A DNA stretch of 42,697 nt from Nitrospinota bacterium. Lineage in GTDB: Bacteria; Nitrospinota_A; UBA7883; JACRGQ01. Positions 35,274 through 42,697 of this stretch are shown piece after piece. The stretch is taken from the NCBI GenBank assembly GCA_029881495.1, contig JAOUMJ010000025.1, positions 1 to 42,697 on the forward strand, given 5' to 3'. A program made the position numbers and the translations under genes. Position 1 is the stretch's first letter. Each line of letters begins with the position of its first letter. The notes beneath the pieces were generated by a model, which saw only the letters and a list, made by a program, of their open reading frames with translations, did not search any database and had not been told where the DNA came from.

Positions 35274-36593
35274 ATGCACCTGAAATATCAGAACTTAACC
35301 GGGTTAATGCAACACTTCCCTGGTATTGACCAGAGAGAAATTGCGGAAGAACTCAAAGAGTGCCAGACCATAAATTACGAGCCTGGCGACTACCTTTGCA
35401 GGGATGGCGAGTACGATCATACATGCGGCGTAATACTGGACGGACGCGCGGAAGTTAGACTCCCCAACTCCATTAAAACTATCGACCTTGCGAAGGGAGA
35501 ACTGTTCGGCGAAATAGCCGTGCTCAGCGGAAATCCCCGTATTGCAGATATAATCGCTACCGAATTCACCTCCGCGCTTATCATCCCCGGCAACAAGTTT
35601 CTTGAATTGCTGGATAGATATCCAAAGGCCAAAACATCGGTTGACGAGCAGTATCTGAAACGAGCGCTCGAAACGCACCTCCACTCGGTATCCATATTTT
35701 CCGGCCTTTCAGACAAGGTGATACACGACCTGCAAAAGGATATCGTTCTCCTTTCCTTCAAAAGCGGAGATGTGATCTTCAATAAGGGTGACGAAGCCGA
35801 TTATTTCTATCTTATACGTTACGGATATGTAAAGGTCTCACAGCCGAATGAAGCGGGCGAGGAGAGGATCGTCTCCTACCTCACGGTAGGGCACCACTTC
35901 GGAGAGATTGCCCTTATGCATGAAGGTGTGAAGAGGATCGCCACCGTGACAGCCATCAGCAGAACCGAAGTCATCGGAATAGCAAAAAAACAGTTTTTGA
36001 AATTTCTTGAGACGCACCCCGAAATTAAAAGCAACATGGAAAAGATAATCGAGATGAGAGTGGAAAAAAACGTGCTTCTTGAAAGGGATCCGCTTTTATC
36101 AGCTATTCTGAACACATCAGTCGACTACGGAGTGGTTCAATCCAAAAACGTGCTGATTATCGACATGACAAAATGCATAAACTGCAACTGCTGTGTGAAT
36201 GCCTGCGCTTCACTTCACGAAGGAGAGACCCTCCTTGTGAAAAAAGGTGTCTGGCTGGATAATTATTTCCTAGTGCCGGCTTCGTGCAGACACTGCGCCG
36301 ATCCGGTATGCATGACCGATTGCCCCACCTCATCCATCGTAAGGGACGTTAACGGTGAAATTTATCACAAAAAATCGTGCATCGGGTGCGGCAACTGCGC
36401 AAGGCTCTGCCCGTACGGGAACATATCGATAATCACATCCCGCAAGCCTTCGGGCGGAACACGAAAACACGCGCTTAAATGCGATATGTGTCGACATTAT
36501 GAATCGATGGGATGCGTATACAACTGCCCCACGGGCGCCGCTAAACGGATCAACCCTACAGAGTTTCTAAATGATATGGGCCCGCTGATATGA
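35274..36593 (+). CDS. Tandem cyclic-nucleotide-binding domains fused to a four-cluster ferredoxin
   Basis: A 439-residue fusion. Two cNMP-binding folds come first (about 10-130 and 138-265), with phosphate-binding cassettes F-G-E-I-A-V-L-S-G-N-P-R-I-A (Arg89) and F-G-E-I-A-L-M-H-E-G-V-K-R-I-A-T (Arg221). The ferredoxin part (about 295-439) has four cysteine groups: C301/304/307/311 (with an extra C306), C338/341/346/350, C369/372/375/379 and C403/406/414/418, as in HybA/NrfC/DmsB electron-transfer subunits. No signal peptide is seen, so it should face the cytoplasm. It likely passes electrons between a soluble donor and the membrane subunit encoded next (overlap ATGA), with cNMP as a possible gate. 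The start at 35274 is preferred over a TTG at 35256. Confidence 0.9.
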   Translation: MHLKYQNLTGLMQHFPGIDQREIAEELKECQTINYEPGDYLCRDGEYDHTCGVILDGRAEVRLPNSIKTIDLAKGELFGEIAVLSGNPRIADIIATEFTSALIIPGNKFLELLDRYPKAKTSVDEQYLKRALETHLHSVSIFSGLSDKVIHDLQKDIVLLSFKSGDVIFNKGDEADYFYLIRYGYVKVSQPNEAGEERIVSYLTVGHHFGEIALMHEGVKRIATVTAISRTEVIGIAKKQFLKFLETHPEIKSNMEKIIEMRVEKNVLLERDPLLSAILNTSVDYGVVQSKNVLIIDMTKCINCNCCVNACASLHEGETLLVKKGVWLDNYFLVPASCRHCADPVCMTDCPTSSIVRDVNGEIYHKKSCIGCGNCARLCPYGNISIITSRKPSGGTRKHALKCDMCRHYESMGCVYNCPTGAAKRINPTEFLNDMGPLI

Positions 36594-37444
36594 AAAAGAA
36601 AAATTCATCAAAAAAGATCGCCGCATTTGTTGAAACGGATGATTTCGGCTCAGGTAGAAAGTGGGCGCTCTTTCTCTCCTTCGCGATTCTTTCACTCCTT
36701 GTCTCCCTCATCTTTTATTTGAAAAAACAGGAAGGGCACGCCGGGACATTTACAGGGATGGTCTACGGCGGTATCGCACTCACTTCGGTCATTTTTCTTT
36801 CCCTGTACCGCATTCGGAGAAGCGTATTCAGTTTCAAATTCGGCTCGATGCAGTGGTGGATGACTGGGCATATCTACGTCGGCCTTCTGGCCATCATCCC
36901 GGTGCTGATGCATACCAATTTTAGACTCCACGGGATATTCAGCCTCTTTTTTTTCTCCCTTTTCATCGTAGTCATTGCCAGCGGTGCGATAGGATGGTAC
37001 CTCAACTCAACACTACCGGCAGCTCTCACAAGATACGGTGTTATGTCTGCCAACGAGAATGACCTTGCCGGTGAAATAGTGAAGCAGACCGAGGAGATAG
37101 AATCGTATCTCAATTCAAAGGCGCAACATTTTAAAAGCAGCACCATCCCTTACCTGCATGAGTACCTGCAAAAGAAACCTGTTATTTACAGCAGAATGTT
37201 CATAAGCGACAGAGAGGCGCTTAGTCGCCTGAAATATAAATTCGAACGGCTGAAACTTAACGCCTCCCCGCGCGACGTATACTCCCTCGGCATCCTCCGC
37301 TCACTCCTTATGAAAAGGGAGAACCTGATTATACGTCACTCCAAACACCAGCTATTGCGCGGATGGCTGAACGTGCATGTGCCTTTGACCGCGGCGCTTC
37401 TTGCCGCCGCTCTTGTTCACGTTACTTCCATGCTTTATTTTTAG
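36590..37444 (+). CDS. Membrane cytochrome b-like subunit, two candidate diheme histidine pairs
   Basis: The 284-residue protein has about five membrane helices (25-44, 52-74, 90-110, 116-138, 262-284) and a soluble loop (about 145-250). Histidines at 94/108 (G-H-I-Y ... M-H-T-N) and 263/277 (V-H-V-P ... V-H-V-T) are each 14 residues apart inside helices, the spacing of b-heme ligands in cytochrome b, NarI and succinate dehydrogenase anchors. His114 may also take part. Its start overlaps the previous stop by four bases, and the multiheme gene follows 14 bases on. It would connect the cytoplasmic Fe-S subunit with the periplasmic cytochrome across the inner membrane. No named family recognised. 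Confidence 0.83.
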   Translation: MKKKNSSKKIAAFVETDDFGSGRKWALFLSFAILSLLVSLIFYLKKQEGHAGTFTGMVYGGIALTSVIFLSLYRIRRSVFSFKFGSMQWWMTGHIYVGLLAIIPVLMHTNFRLHGIFSLFFFSLFIVVIASGAIGWYLNSTLPAALTRYGVMSANENDLAGEIVKQTEEIESYLNSKAQHFKSSTIPYLHEYLQKKPVIYSRMFISDREALSRLKYKFERLKLNASPRDVYSLGILRSLLMKRENLIIRHSKHQLLRGWLNVHVPLTAALLAAALVHVTSMLYF

Positions 37445-37458
37445 GGACTGATAAGATT

Positions 37459-38454
37459 ATGAGACTGTTCCTTTCAATTGCCGCTGTGGCCGTAGTCATA
37501 GCCTTTGCTTTCGCAGGCTATAAGGCGAGCAACGGAGCGATTTTCATGAATGAGGATCTGTCGGCAAACCATGAGGCGGCGGAGGAGGATTGCGACGTCT
37601 GTCATGACGCCTGGGGCGGTGTGCCGGTCTCATCCTGCGAAAACTGCCACGATAAAAAGGTGCACATAATCAGGGCGAACAAATGCACCGCCTGTCACGC
37701 GGACGAGAAACCTCTCTGGCATGTAAAGATAAATTCCGAATGCTGGGGCTGCCACAACAGATTCGACTGGGCTACCGGTCCGCAGGTTCCCGAATGGGCG
37801 AAGGAACTAAAACATGCCTCCGGCGACATCCCCCATCAAGGGAAACGCGACTGTTATTCCTGCCACGAGGAACACAAGGGGAGACACAGGGATATCAGGA
37901 AAATCGAGGACAATAAATGCAAACGATGTCACCTCCACAAGAACCATCCCCCCGCGCGCCCGGTCTATCCGAAGAAGGGGGATCAGAATCCGCTGAATTT
38001 TTCGCACAAGATACATTTCGAAAAAACTACGCTCGATTCGAAAAATTGCGACTTCTGCCATACAAGGAGAATGCCGGACGGAAAGGTGATGCTTACCGCT
38101 TCATTCCGCAAACATTGCGGAACATCCTGCCACGAACTGCCGGATCATAAAAGGAACGCAAAGGATACAAGCAAATGCAAACTGTGCCACACGAGGGACG
38201 ATTACAGCATCGTTCCAAAACTTACTTTGCCGAAGATAAACCTTGTTCACGCGCCTGAGCGTCACGCAAAATTTGAATGTCTCGAATGCCATACGAACGT
38301 GATCAATATCGAATCGGGCGTCTTCGTTAAAAAGGTAGAGGTGAGCATCTGCACCACATGCCATAAGCTGAAAAAGATGAATTCAAACTGCACTACCTGC
38401 CACCAGTTCCACAACCACGAAAAAATCGAATCGGAAACAATTGCTAATTATTAG
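37459..38454 (+). CDS. Dodecaheme c-type cytochrome, membrane-anchored
   Basis: A 331-residue periplasmic cytochrome. The N-terminus (M-R-L-F-L-S-I-A-A-V-A-V-V-I-A-F-A-F-A) is an uncleaved anchor or signal. I count eleven C-x-x-C-H heme sites (CDVCH, CENCH, CTACH, CWGCH, CYSCH, CKRCH, CDFCH, CKLCH, CLECH, CTTCH, CTTCH) and one C-x3-C-H site (CGTSCH). Other histidines such as S-H-K-I-H can be distal ligands. Start at 37459 chosen because upstream residues of a longer frame overlap the cytochrome b gene and spoil the signal. Role: electron wire from the quinone/cytochrome b side to periplasmic acceptors or donors. Dense heme content with little other fold resembles NapC/NrfH-linked or extracellular-transfer cytochromes, but no exact family recognised. 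Confidence 0.93.
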   Translation: MRLFLSIAAVAVVIAFAFAGYKASNGAIFMNEDLSANHEAAEEDCDVCHDAWGGVPVSSCENCHDKKVHIIRANKCTACHADEKPLWHVKINSECWGCHNRFDWATGPQVPEWAKELKHASGDIPHQGKRDCYSCHEEHKGRHRDIRKIEDNKCKRCHLHKNHPPARPVYPKKGDQNPLNFSHKIHFEKTTLDSKNCDFCHTRRMPDGKVMLTASFRKHCGTSCHELPDHKRNAKDTSKCKLCHTRDDYSIVPKLTLPKINLVHAPERHAKFECLECHTNVINIESGVFVKKVEVSICTTCHKLKKMNSNCTTCHQFHNHEKIESETIANY

Positions 38455-38550
38455 GTTCCTCATCACCCAACAGCAAGTGTGTCTTCACACGCGATAATTT
38501 GGCAGTTTTGCTGGGCTCTGATAGGATGAAGGGAAAAGGAGTTATCAAGG

Positions 38551-39027
38551 ATGTTTCTGAAGCTGTTCGCACTGTTCATAATCGTGCCGCTGGTGGAACT
38601 GGCGCTTTTAATGAAACTAGGAGCAATATTCGGTGTGCTTCATACAATCTCGCTCGTGATAATCACCGGTATAATCGGCGCCCTGCTGGTGCGCCAGCAG
38701 GGTTTCCGCGTGATAGCCGAATTTCAGAACTCCCTTCTCGAGGGGCGCGCGCCTACCGATTCCATAATAGAAGGGCCGATGATACTTATCGCCGCCGCGT
38801 TTCTCCTCACTCCGGGGATAATTACAGATCTGCTCGGGTTCATCCTCGTGATACCGTACACGCGCGGGATCATAAGAGATTACCTGAAACAGTATTTCGC
38901 CGCGAAGGTCGCCGAAGGAGCATATACCGGAATGAAAAAAGGGTGGGCCTTTTACTCCTCCTCAACGAAGACATCGGGTCACAAAATAGATATCGACAAG
39001 GATAAGAACGACATCATCGACGTGTGA
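38551..39027 (+). CDS. fxsA: FxsA family membrane protein
   Basis: The 158-residue protein has the FxsA pattern: M-F-L-K-L-F-A-L-F-I-I-V-P-L-V-E-L at the N-terminus, a V-I-I-T-G-I-I-G-A-L-L-V-R-Q-Q-G helix, and A-A-F-L-L-T-P-G-I-I-T-D-L-L-G near residue 90, with a basic and acidic C-terminal tail. In E. coli FxsA is known for easing phage T7 exclusion by the F plasmid; the usual cellular role is unclear. AAGGAG precedes the ATG. It lies 96 bases after the redox operon on the same strand and may be co-transcribed with it. Only the family membership is firm. Confidence 0.92.
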   Translation: MFLKLFALFIIVPLVELALLMKLGAIFGVLHTISLVIITGIIGALLVRQQGFRVIAEFQNSLLEGRAPTDSIIEGPMILIAAAFLLTPGIITDLLGFILVIPYTRGIIRDYLKQYFAAKVAEGAYTGMKKGWAFYSSSTKTSGHKIDIDKDKNDIIDV

Positions 39028-39160
39028 TTTCTATATCCGTGCAATCACTCCGTCTCTGCCTGCAAAAGCAGACGAACATGACAATTCATGCTCACACAGT
39101 TCAGCATCATGCTACCCCCGCACCCACACCCGCAGGGAATAGTGAAATCAATGAGCTGAG

Positions 39161-40657
39161 TTAGCCGCAATCTCTTTCTGTCCCGTCGCCAAGCATCAAT
39201 ATAGAATTTTTACTGCTCCCATGTCCATACGCCATCTGTGTGAGCTTAAGTACGCAATCTTTCAATGTTTCCGTCTGTTCTTTTAGATCATTTGAAGAGG
39301 CGGCGGTCTCCTCTGCGTTTGCGGCATTTCTTTGCACCGACGAATCAATCTGTTCCACCGCGGTGTTAATCTGCGTAATACCTTCCGCCTGCATATCGCT
39401 CTGCCTCGCGATGCTGGTGAGTTTGATATCTACATCAACGATAAACTTCGTAATCTTTTGTAATGATGATGCTGCTTTGTGTACAAGATCGACCCCTTTT
39501 TTGGAATTCGCGTCTGCCGCATTTATAAGCTGAGCCGTATCCTTGGCGGCGGCTGTCGAACGCTGTGCAAGATTGCGCACCTCTTCAGCAACAACGGCGA
39601 AACCTTTCCCCTGCTCTCCGGCGCGCGCCGCTTCGACCGCGGCGTTCAGCGCTAGTAGATTTGTTTGAAAAGCGATCTCTTCAATAAGTTTGATTACCTT
39701 TGATATCTCTGACGAACTTTTGGCCACTTCACCCATTGAGGTCACCGCCGAATCCATTAGATTACCTGTATCACTCATAAGACCATTTGCCTCCTCGGCC
39801 TGATGGTACGCCTCATTCGCGGCCTTCGCATTTTTTTTAGCGATTTGAGCAAACTCGACAAGCGTGGAAGAGGTCTCTTCAATTGACGCTGCCTGCTGGG
39901 TAGACGCTTCGGAAAGCTGCATGCTTGCGCCTGCTATCTGTAAGGAAGAATTTGAAACTCTCTCAAAATTTTCTGTTATCTGTTCAATTACACCGTAGAG
40001 AATGTTGTTTACATTCTTTCGCACTAAAAAAACGAGAACCATTATTACCAATATCAGTTGCACCACCAAAATCGATATTTGTTCCTTTAAATTCGTAGCG
40101 GCATGCTTTTCCATTTCGTCAAGTGAAATGATCAAGCTTATCGCGCCATTTACTGTCCCTTCGCTCCCTTCATGGCAATCCATGCAGTTGATCATCCCCC
40201 CCCTGTCCCTAGACATTATGAAGGGAACAACCGCCCGCATGGTTTTTTTTCCTGAACCGCTCTCCTCAATACGGAATATGCTTTTTCCATTCGAAAGCAC
40301 ATTGCGCTCTGCGTCATCCCTTGGCTCCTGTTCTTTCCCGTAACCACGGTTCTCAAACTGCTCGTTTACAGATTCGGCACGGATAACTCTCAGCTCTTCT
40401 ATACCGGAAGTGGTTTTTCTTAACAGTTCCATATAAAATTTCCGCTCGCTCATGATCCCGTTCAACATCATGGTATTTAAGGAGCCTAAAACTGTGTCGG
40501 ATATTCCGCTCGCAAATAATTTTGCCTCCAGCTCTGTTAGTTCTGATTGTTTTTTGACGGACCAGAATATATTGAAAGCCGATATAAGAGTAAGAACAAG
40601 GCCTATCGATAAGGTGAGCTTGGCCCCGATACCCAATTTGTTAAACCAATTAAACAT
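39161..40657 (-). CDS. Methyl-accepting chemotaxis protein with periplasmic c-heme site
   Basis: About 498 residues. Two membrane helices (about 13-33 and 194-213) bracket a periplasmic sensor of about 160 residues that carries C-M-D-C-H (Cys158, Cys161, His162), a covalent heme c site of the Tll0287-like/DUF3365 sensor type. Such heme-PAS receptors in Geobacter (as I recall) sense redox or gas. The C-terminal half is the usual signalling domain with the conserved tip [24 protein letters not shown] second-site C-terminal pentapeptide was not seen. The start at 40657 has AAGGAG at good spacing; a TTG three bases earlier is less likely. It is divergent from cheR, and so probably belongs with it. 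Confidence 0.92.
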   Translation of the reverse strand: MFNWFNKLGIGAKLTLSIGLVLTLISAFNIFWSVKKQSELTELEAKLFASGISDTVLGSLNTMMLNGIMSERKFYMELLRKTTSGIEELRVIRAESVNEQFENRGYGKEQEPRDDAERNVLSNGKSIFRIEESGSGKKTMRAVVPFIMSRDRGGMINCMDCHEGSEGTVNGAISLIISLDEMEKHAATNLKEQISILVVQLILVIMVLVFLVRKNVNNILYGVIEQITENFERVSNSSLQIAGASMQLSEASTQQAASIEETSSTLVEFAQIAKKNAKAANEAYHQAEEANGLMSDTGNLMDSAVTSMGEVAKSSSEISKVIKLIEEIAFQTNLLALNAAVEAARAGEQGKGFAVVAEEVRNLAQRSTAAAKDTAQLINAADANSKKGVDLVHKAASSLQKITKFIVDVDIKLTSIARQSDMQAEGITQINTAVEQIDSSVQRNAANAEETAASSNDLKEQTETLKDCVLKLTQMAYGHGSSKNSILMLGDGTERDCG

Positions 40658-41147
40658 CAAAATCTCCTTGTGCGCGATTTAGAACAGGCGATATCACTGG
40701 ACAGATGAGTTGACCCCATACCTCCGTACGCCTGGTTCCAATCTATATTTCATTTTGCAGCAGCTTCAGGCGCGAACGCCTAAAACATTTTTATGACTTT
40801 TCATTATCCCAGCAATATCGAAATAAATGAAATAAACATTAATGTTATATTTGCTATCAATAAAGCTGCATAATCATTACCTGATGGAAACAATCAAGGC
40901 AAGATAGAGCGGCAGGAATCGAGGCTCAGAACTCGCCAAAATATAAATTGCCCGAATATCCACAAAAAGACCGAGACACTGGGTGCTTCTGTTACATTTG
41001 CTACATAATTTGTCAACCGATAGGCCCGCCAACTGCTTGAAAAATAATTAAACTTTCCAGATTTTTAAATTCAAACGATTCATAATAAACTTATGAGTAC
41101 AACTTGTTTTGAAAGTTTCAGGCCTAGAGAAATAGCAGGAAGAGATA
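40658..41147. other. 490-bp divergent intergenic region
   Basis: It lies between the heme receptor (minus) and cheR (plus) and must carry both promoters. It is AT-rich, with a small AGGCG-CGAA-CGCCT hairpin at 40768-40781 in the receptor leader. No gene, and no convincing -35/-10 or flagellar-type promoter, was recognised. Confidence 0.4.
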
Positions 41148-41987
41148 ATGACCGAAAAACTTGAATCTATTGGTGAGCGAGAGTTTGTCCTTTTCCGTGA
41201 CCTTATCTACAAGGAAAGCGGCATTACATTAAACGAAAGCAAGAAAGCGCTCCTCGAGGCCAGACTAAGCAAACGAATGAGAGGCACTGGCATAAGCTCT
41301 TATAAGGAATACTACGATCTTGTAAAGAAGGATAAAACCGGTAACGAACTGACATTACTTCTGGATGTGGTATCAACGAATTTAACTTTTTTCTACAGAG
41401 AAATTAAACATTTCGACTTTATGAATAATGTCTTAATACCAGAATTGGCGGCTCGTCATCAAAACAATCCAGCCGCCCAAATAAGGGTATGGTGCGCGGC
41501 CGCTTCCTCCGGCGAAGAGCCTTACTCCATACTATTCACCCTCCTTGAGCATAAATTGTTTCAGACCTCATGGAATCTCAAAATGCTTGCTTCGGATGTT
41601 TCGGTCGACATGCTTAAAATAGCCAGCGAAGGGAAGTACGCAAGGAAAAGGGTGGATAAGGTTCCTCAAGCGATACTTAACAAATACTTTAATAAAACCG
41701 GGACCGGCGCCGACTCCGTTTTCACGGTCCAGGCGGATTTCCGAAAAATGATCCAATTCAAACGATTTAATCTCATGACGCCGGAGTTTCCATTCAAGCA
41801 TCAGTTTGATTTTATTTTTTGTAGAAATGTCATGATCTACTTTGATTCGCCTACCAGAGAAAAACTGGTTGGCAAATTTTATAAATATTTAAGGAGTGGC
41901 GGTTATCTGATAGTCGGTCACTCTGAAAGTCTAACAGGATTGCGGCATGAATATAAATATACAATCCCTACTGTGTACCAAAAATAA
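41148..41987 (+). CDS. cheR: Chemotaxis protein methyltransferase CheR
   Basis: Adds methyl groups from S-adenosylmethionine to glutamates of chemotaxis receptors. The 279 residues have the all-helical N-terminal domain (about 8-75) with L-L-E-A-R-L-S-K-R-M-R and the catalytic domain with V-S-T-N-L-T-F-F-Y-R-E, the SAM loop V-W-C-A-A-A-S-S-G-E-E-P-Y-S (about 114-127), F-C-R-N-V-M-I-Y-F and G-H-S-E-S-L. GGAAGAG precedes the ATG. Opposite the heme receptor and 26 bases before bacteriohemerythrin. No cheA, cheW or cheB in the window. Confidence 0.96.
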   Translation: MTEKLESIGEREFVLFRDLIYKESGITLNESKKALLEARLSKRMRGTGISSYKEYYDLVKKDKTGNELTLLLDVVSTNLTFFYREIKHFDFMNNVLIPELAARHQNNPAAQIRVWCAAASSGEEPYSILFTLLEHKLFQTSWNLKMLASDVSVDMLKIASEGKYARKRVDKVPQAILNKYFNKTGTGADSVFTVQADFRKMIQFKRFNLMTPEFPFKHQFDFIFCRNVMIYFDSPTREKLVGKFYKYLRSGGYLIVGHSESLTGLRHEYKYTIPTVYQK

Positions 41988-42013
41988 ATAGAAATACTAT
42001 AAAGGTATAAAGT

Positions 42014-42409
42014 ATGTATTTAGAATGGAACGACCAATACAGCGTACAAGTCAAAAAATTCAATGCGCAGCATAAAGATATGTTGCAGATCATCAATGCC
42101 ATTCACGATGAACTGCTTGGCAACAACAGACGGGAAACGCAGATTCAGCTACTGGACAAATTGACTCTAAACACAATGAATCATTTTTCAGATGAAGAAC
42201 AGGCTTTGCATGAAATAAACTATTCGGAAATACTGGACCACATGGACGAGCACTTGAATCTTTTGCAAGAGCTACATGATTTGAAGACAGATTATATGAA
42301 CAACCGCATCGACATAAGTGAAGAACTGGTCGGCTTTTTGGCAAATTGGCTGATTGTTCACATTGAAGATATGGATAAACAATATATACCTCTTATGCGC
42401 GACGAATAA
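42014..42409 (+). CDS. Bacteriohemerythrin
   Basis: A 131-residue four-helix di-iron O2-binding protein. All ligand residues are seen: His20 (N-A-Q-H-K), His57 and Glu61 (H-F-S-D-E), His76 and His80 (H-M-D-E-H), His116 and Asp121 (H-I-E-D-M-D). The usual acidic residue before Q-H-K is Asn here. It binds or delivers O2, or senses it. Its position directly after cheR suggests that oxygen supply or sensing is tied to chemotaxis in this operon. It is short and stand-alone, with no fused signalling domain. AAAGGT before the ATG. Confidence 0.95.
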   Translation: MYLEWNDQYSVQVKKFNAQHKDMLQIINAIHDELLGNNRRETQIQLLDKLTLNTMNHFSDEEQALHEINYSEILDHMDEHLNLLQELHDLKTDYMNNRIDISEELVGFLANWLIVHIEDMDKQYIPLMRDE

Positions 42410-42528
42410 CCGACTGGCAATCAGATAATTCTATTTAGCGCCAAACCAACCATGCATTATCCTCCTACTTTTTTTCTAGTCATATCTCACAGTAGCATTT
42501 TCTTTCAAAAGCATAATATTTATATTTT

Positions 42529-42697
42529 CCGTACGTGACCGACGCTGAAGCCGAAGCGCAACGAAGTAGCGCGATGTTTATCTGACGCAAAATTCAGCTC
42601 CCGCTATCCAAACAGATTTTGCAAAGAGAAACGAGCGATACAAGGCGCGTGAGACTGAAGCGAGGGAACGTACACCCGTACGTGACCGACGCTGAAG
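42529..42697. repeat. Intergenic repeat, at least 147-bp unit, at the window end
   Basis: A 22-bp direct repeat (CCGTACGTGACCGACGCTGAAG) occurs at 42529-42550 and again at 42676-42697, 147 bases apart, so the second unit is just starting when the window ends. The unit also has small internal repeats (CGTAC, GAAGCG). The 119 bases 42410-42528 before it carry no recognised gene. Likely a tandem or dispersed genomic repeat at which assembly stopped. Confidence 0.7.

Noticed and set aside
38478-38520. Nested hairpins after the multiheme gene
   Set aside because: No T-run and an irregular outer stem; not supported as terminator or regulator.
1-42697. CRISPR arrays, insertion sequences, prophage or integron parts
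   Set aside because: No regularly spaced repeats, transposase, integrase or phage-like genes were seen on either strand.

Overview
The window looks like a stretch of an autotrophic or mixotrophic, diderm (Gram-negative) bacterium. It has a two-subunit ATP-citrate lyase of the kind used in the reductive TCA cycle, an LPS-type heptosyltransferase, a TonB-like protein, an outer-membrane protein candidate, type IV pilin, chemotaxis genes and several c-type cytochromes. Nitrospinota/Nitrospirota-like or other deep proteobacterial lineages with bacterial AclAB would fit; this is inference, because no rRNA or ribosomal marker is present. Both ends look like contig ends: the left end cuts a gene and the right end stops inside a repeat. 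No prophage, insertion sequence or CRISPR array was seen.

Layout. 1-7.1 kb, almost all minus strand: a truncated membrane protein gene, then aclB-aclA with its own promoter and terminator, preceded by tonB-like, fhcA-like and ftr. The last two belong to the tetrahydromethanopterin C1 pathway, and the FhcA is short and divergent. 7.4-15 kb: a CheY-like regulator, a pilin gene with a sigma-54 promoter, a glutaredoxin/TPR/heptosyltransferase cluster, a receiver-ATPase protein, rlmN, tRNA-Leu(CAG) and an unrecognised gene. 15-23 kb: cell-wall amidase, outer-membrane protein, a large lipoprotein, two tandem YiiX-like cysteine peptidases, then a 631-bp gene-free region with an inverted pair of perfect DnaA boxes (candidate replication origin). 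23-30.5 kb: leuS split by a frameshift, an unlisted 42-residue membrane peptide gene, a heme c/CopD/cytochrome b5 fusion, TerB, a TPR membrane glycosyltransferase-like protein and a cytidylate-kinase-like protein.

30.8-42.4 kb is signalling and redox: PAS-SpoIIE phosphatase, a frameshifted GYD protein and a 7TMR-DISM histidine kinase. Next is a tight three-gene unit behind a good sigma-70-type promoter: a protein with two cyclic-nucleotide-binding domains fused to four Fe-S cluster motifs, a membrane protein with two pairs of histidines at diheme spacing, and a dodecaheme cytochrome c. Then come fxsA, a heme-binding chemotaxis receptor, cheR and bacteriohemerythrin.

The strongest candidate for an undescribed system is the cNMP-gated Fe-S / cytochrome b / multiheme c unit at 35.2-38.5 kb. 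The redox receptor, CheR and hemerythrin next to it suggest a broader link between redox state and behaviour. The main caution is that two genes (leuS, GYD) carry one-base frameshifts that may be sequencing errors.
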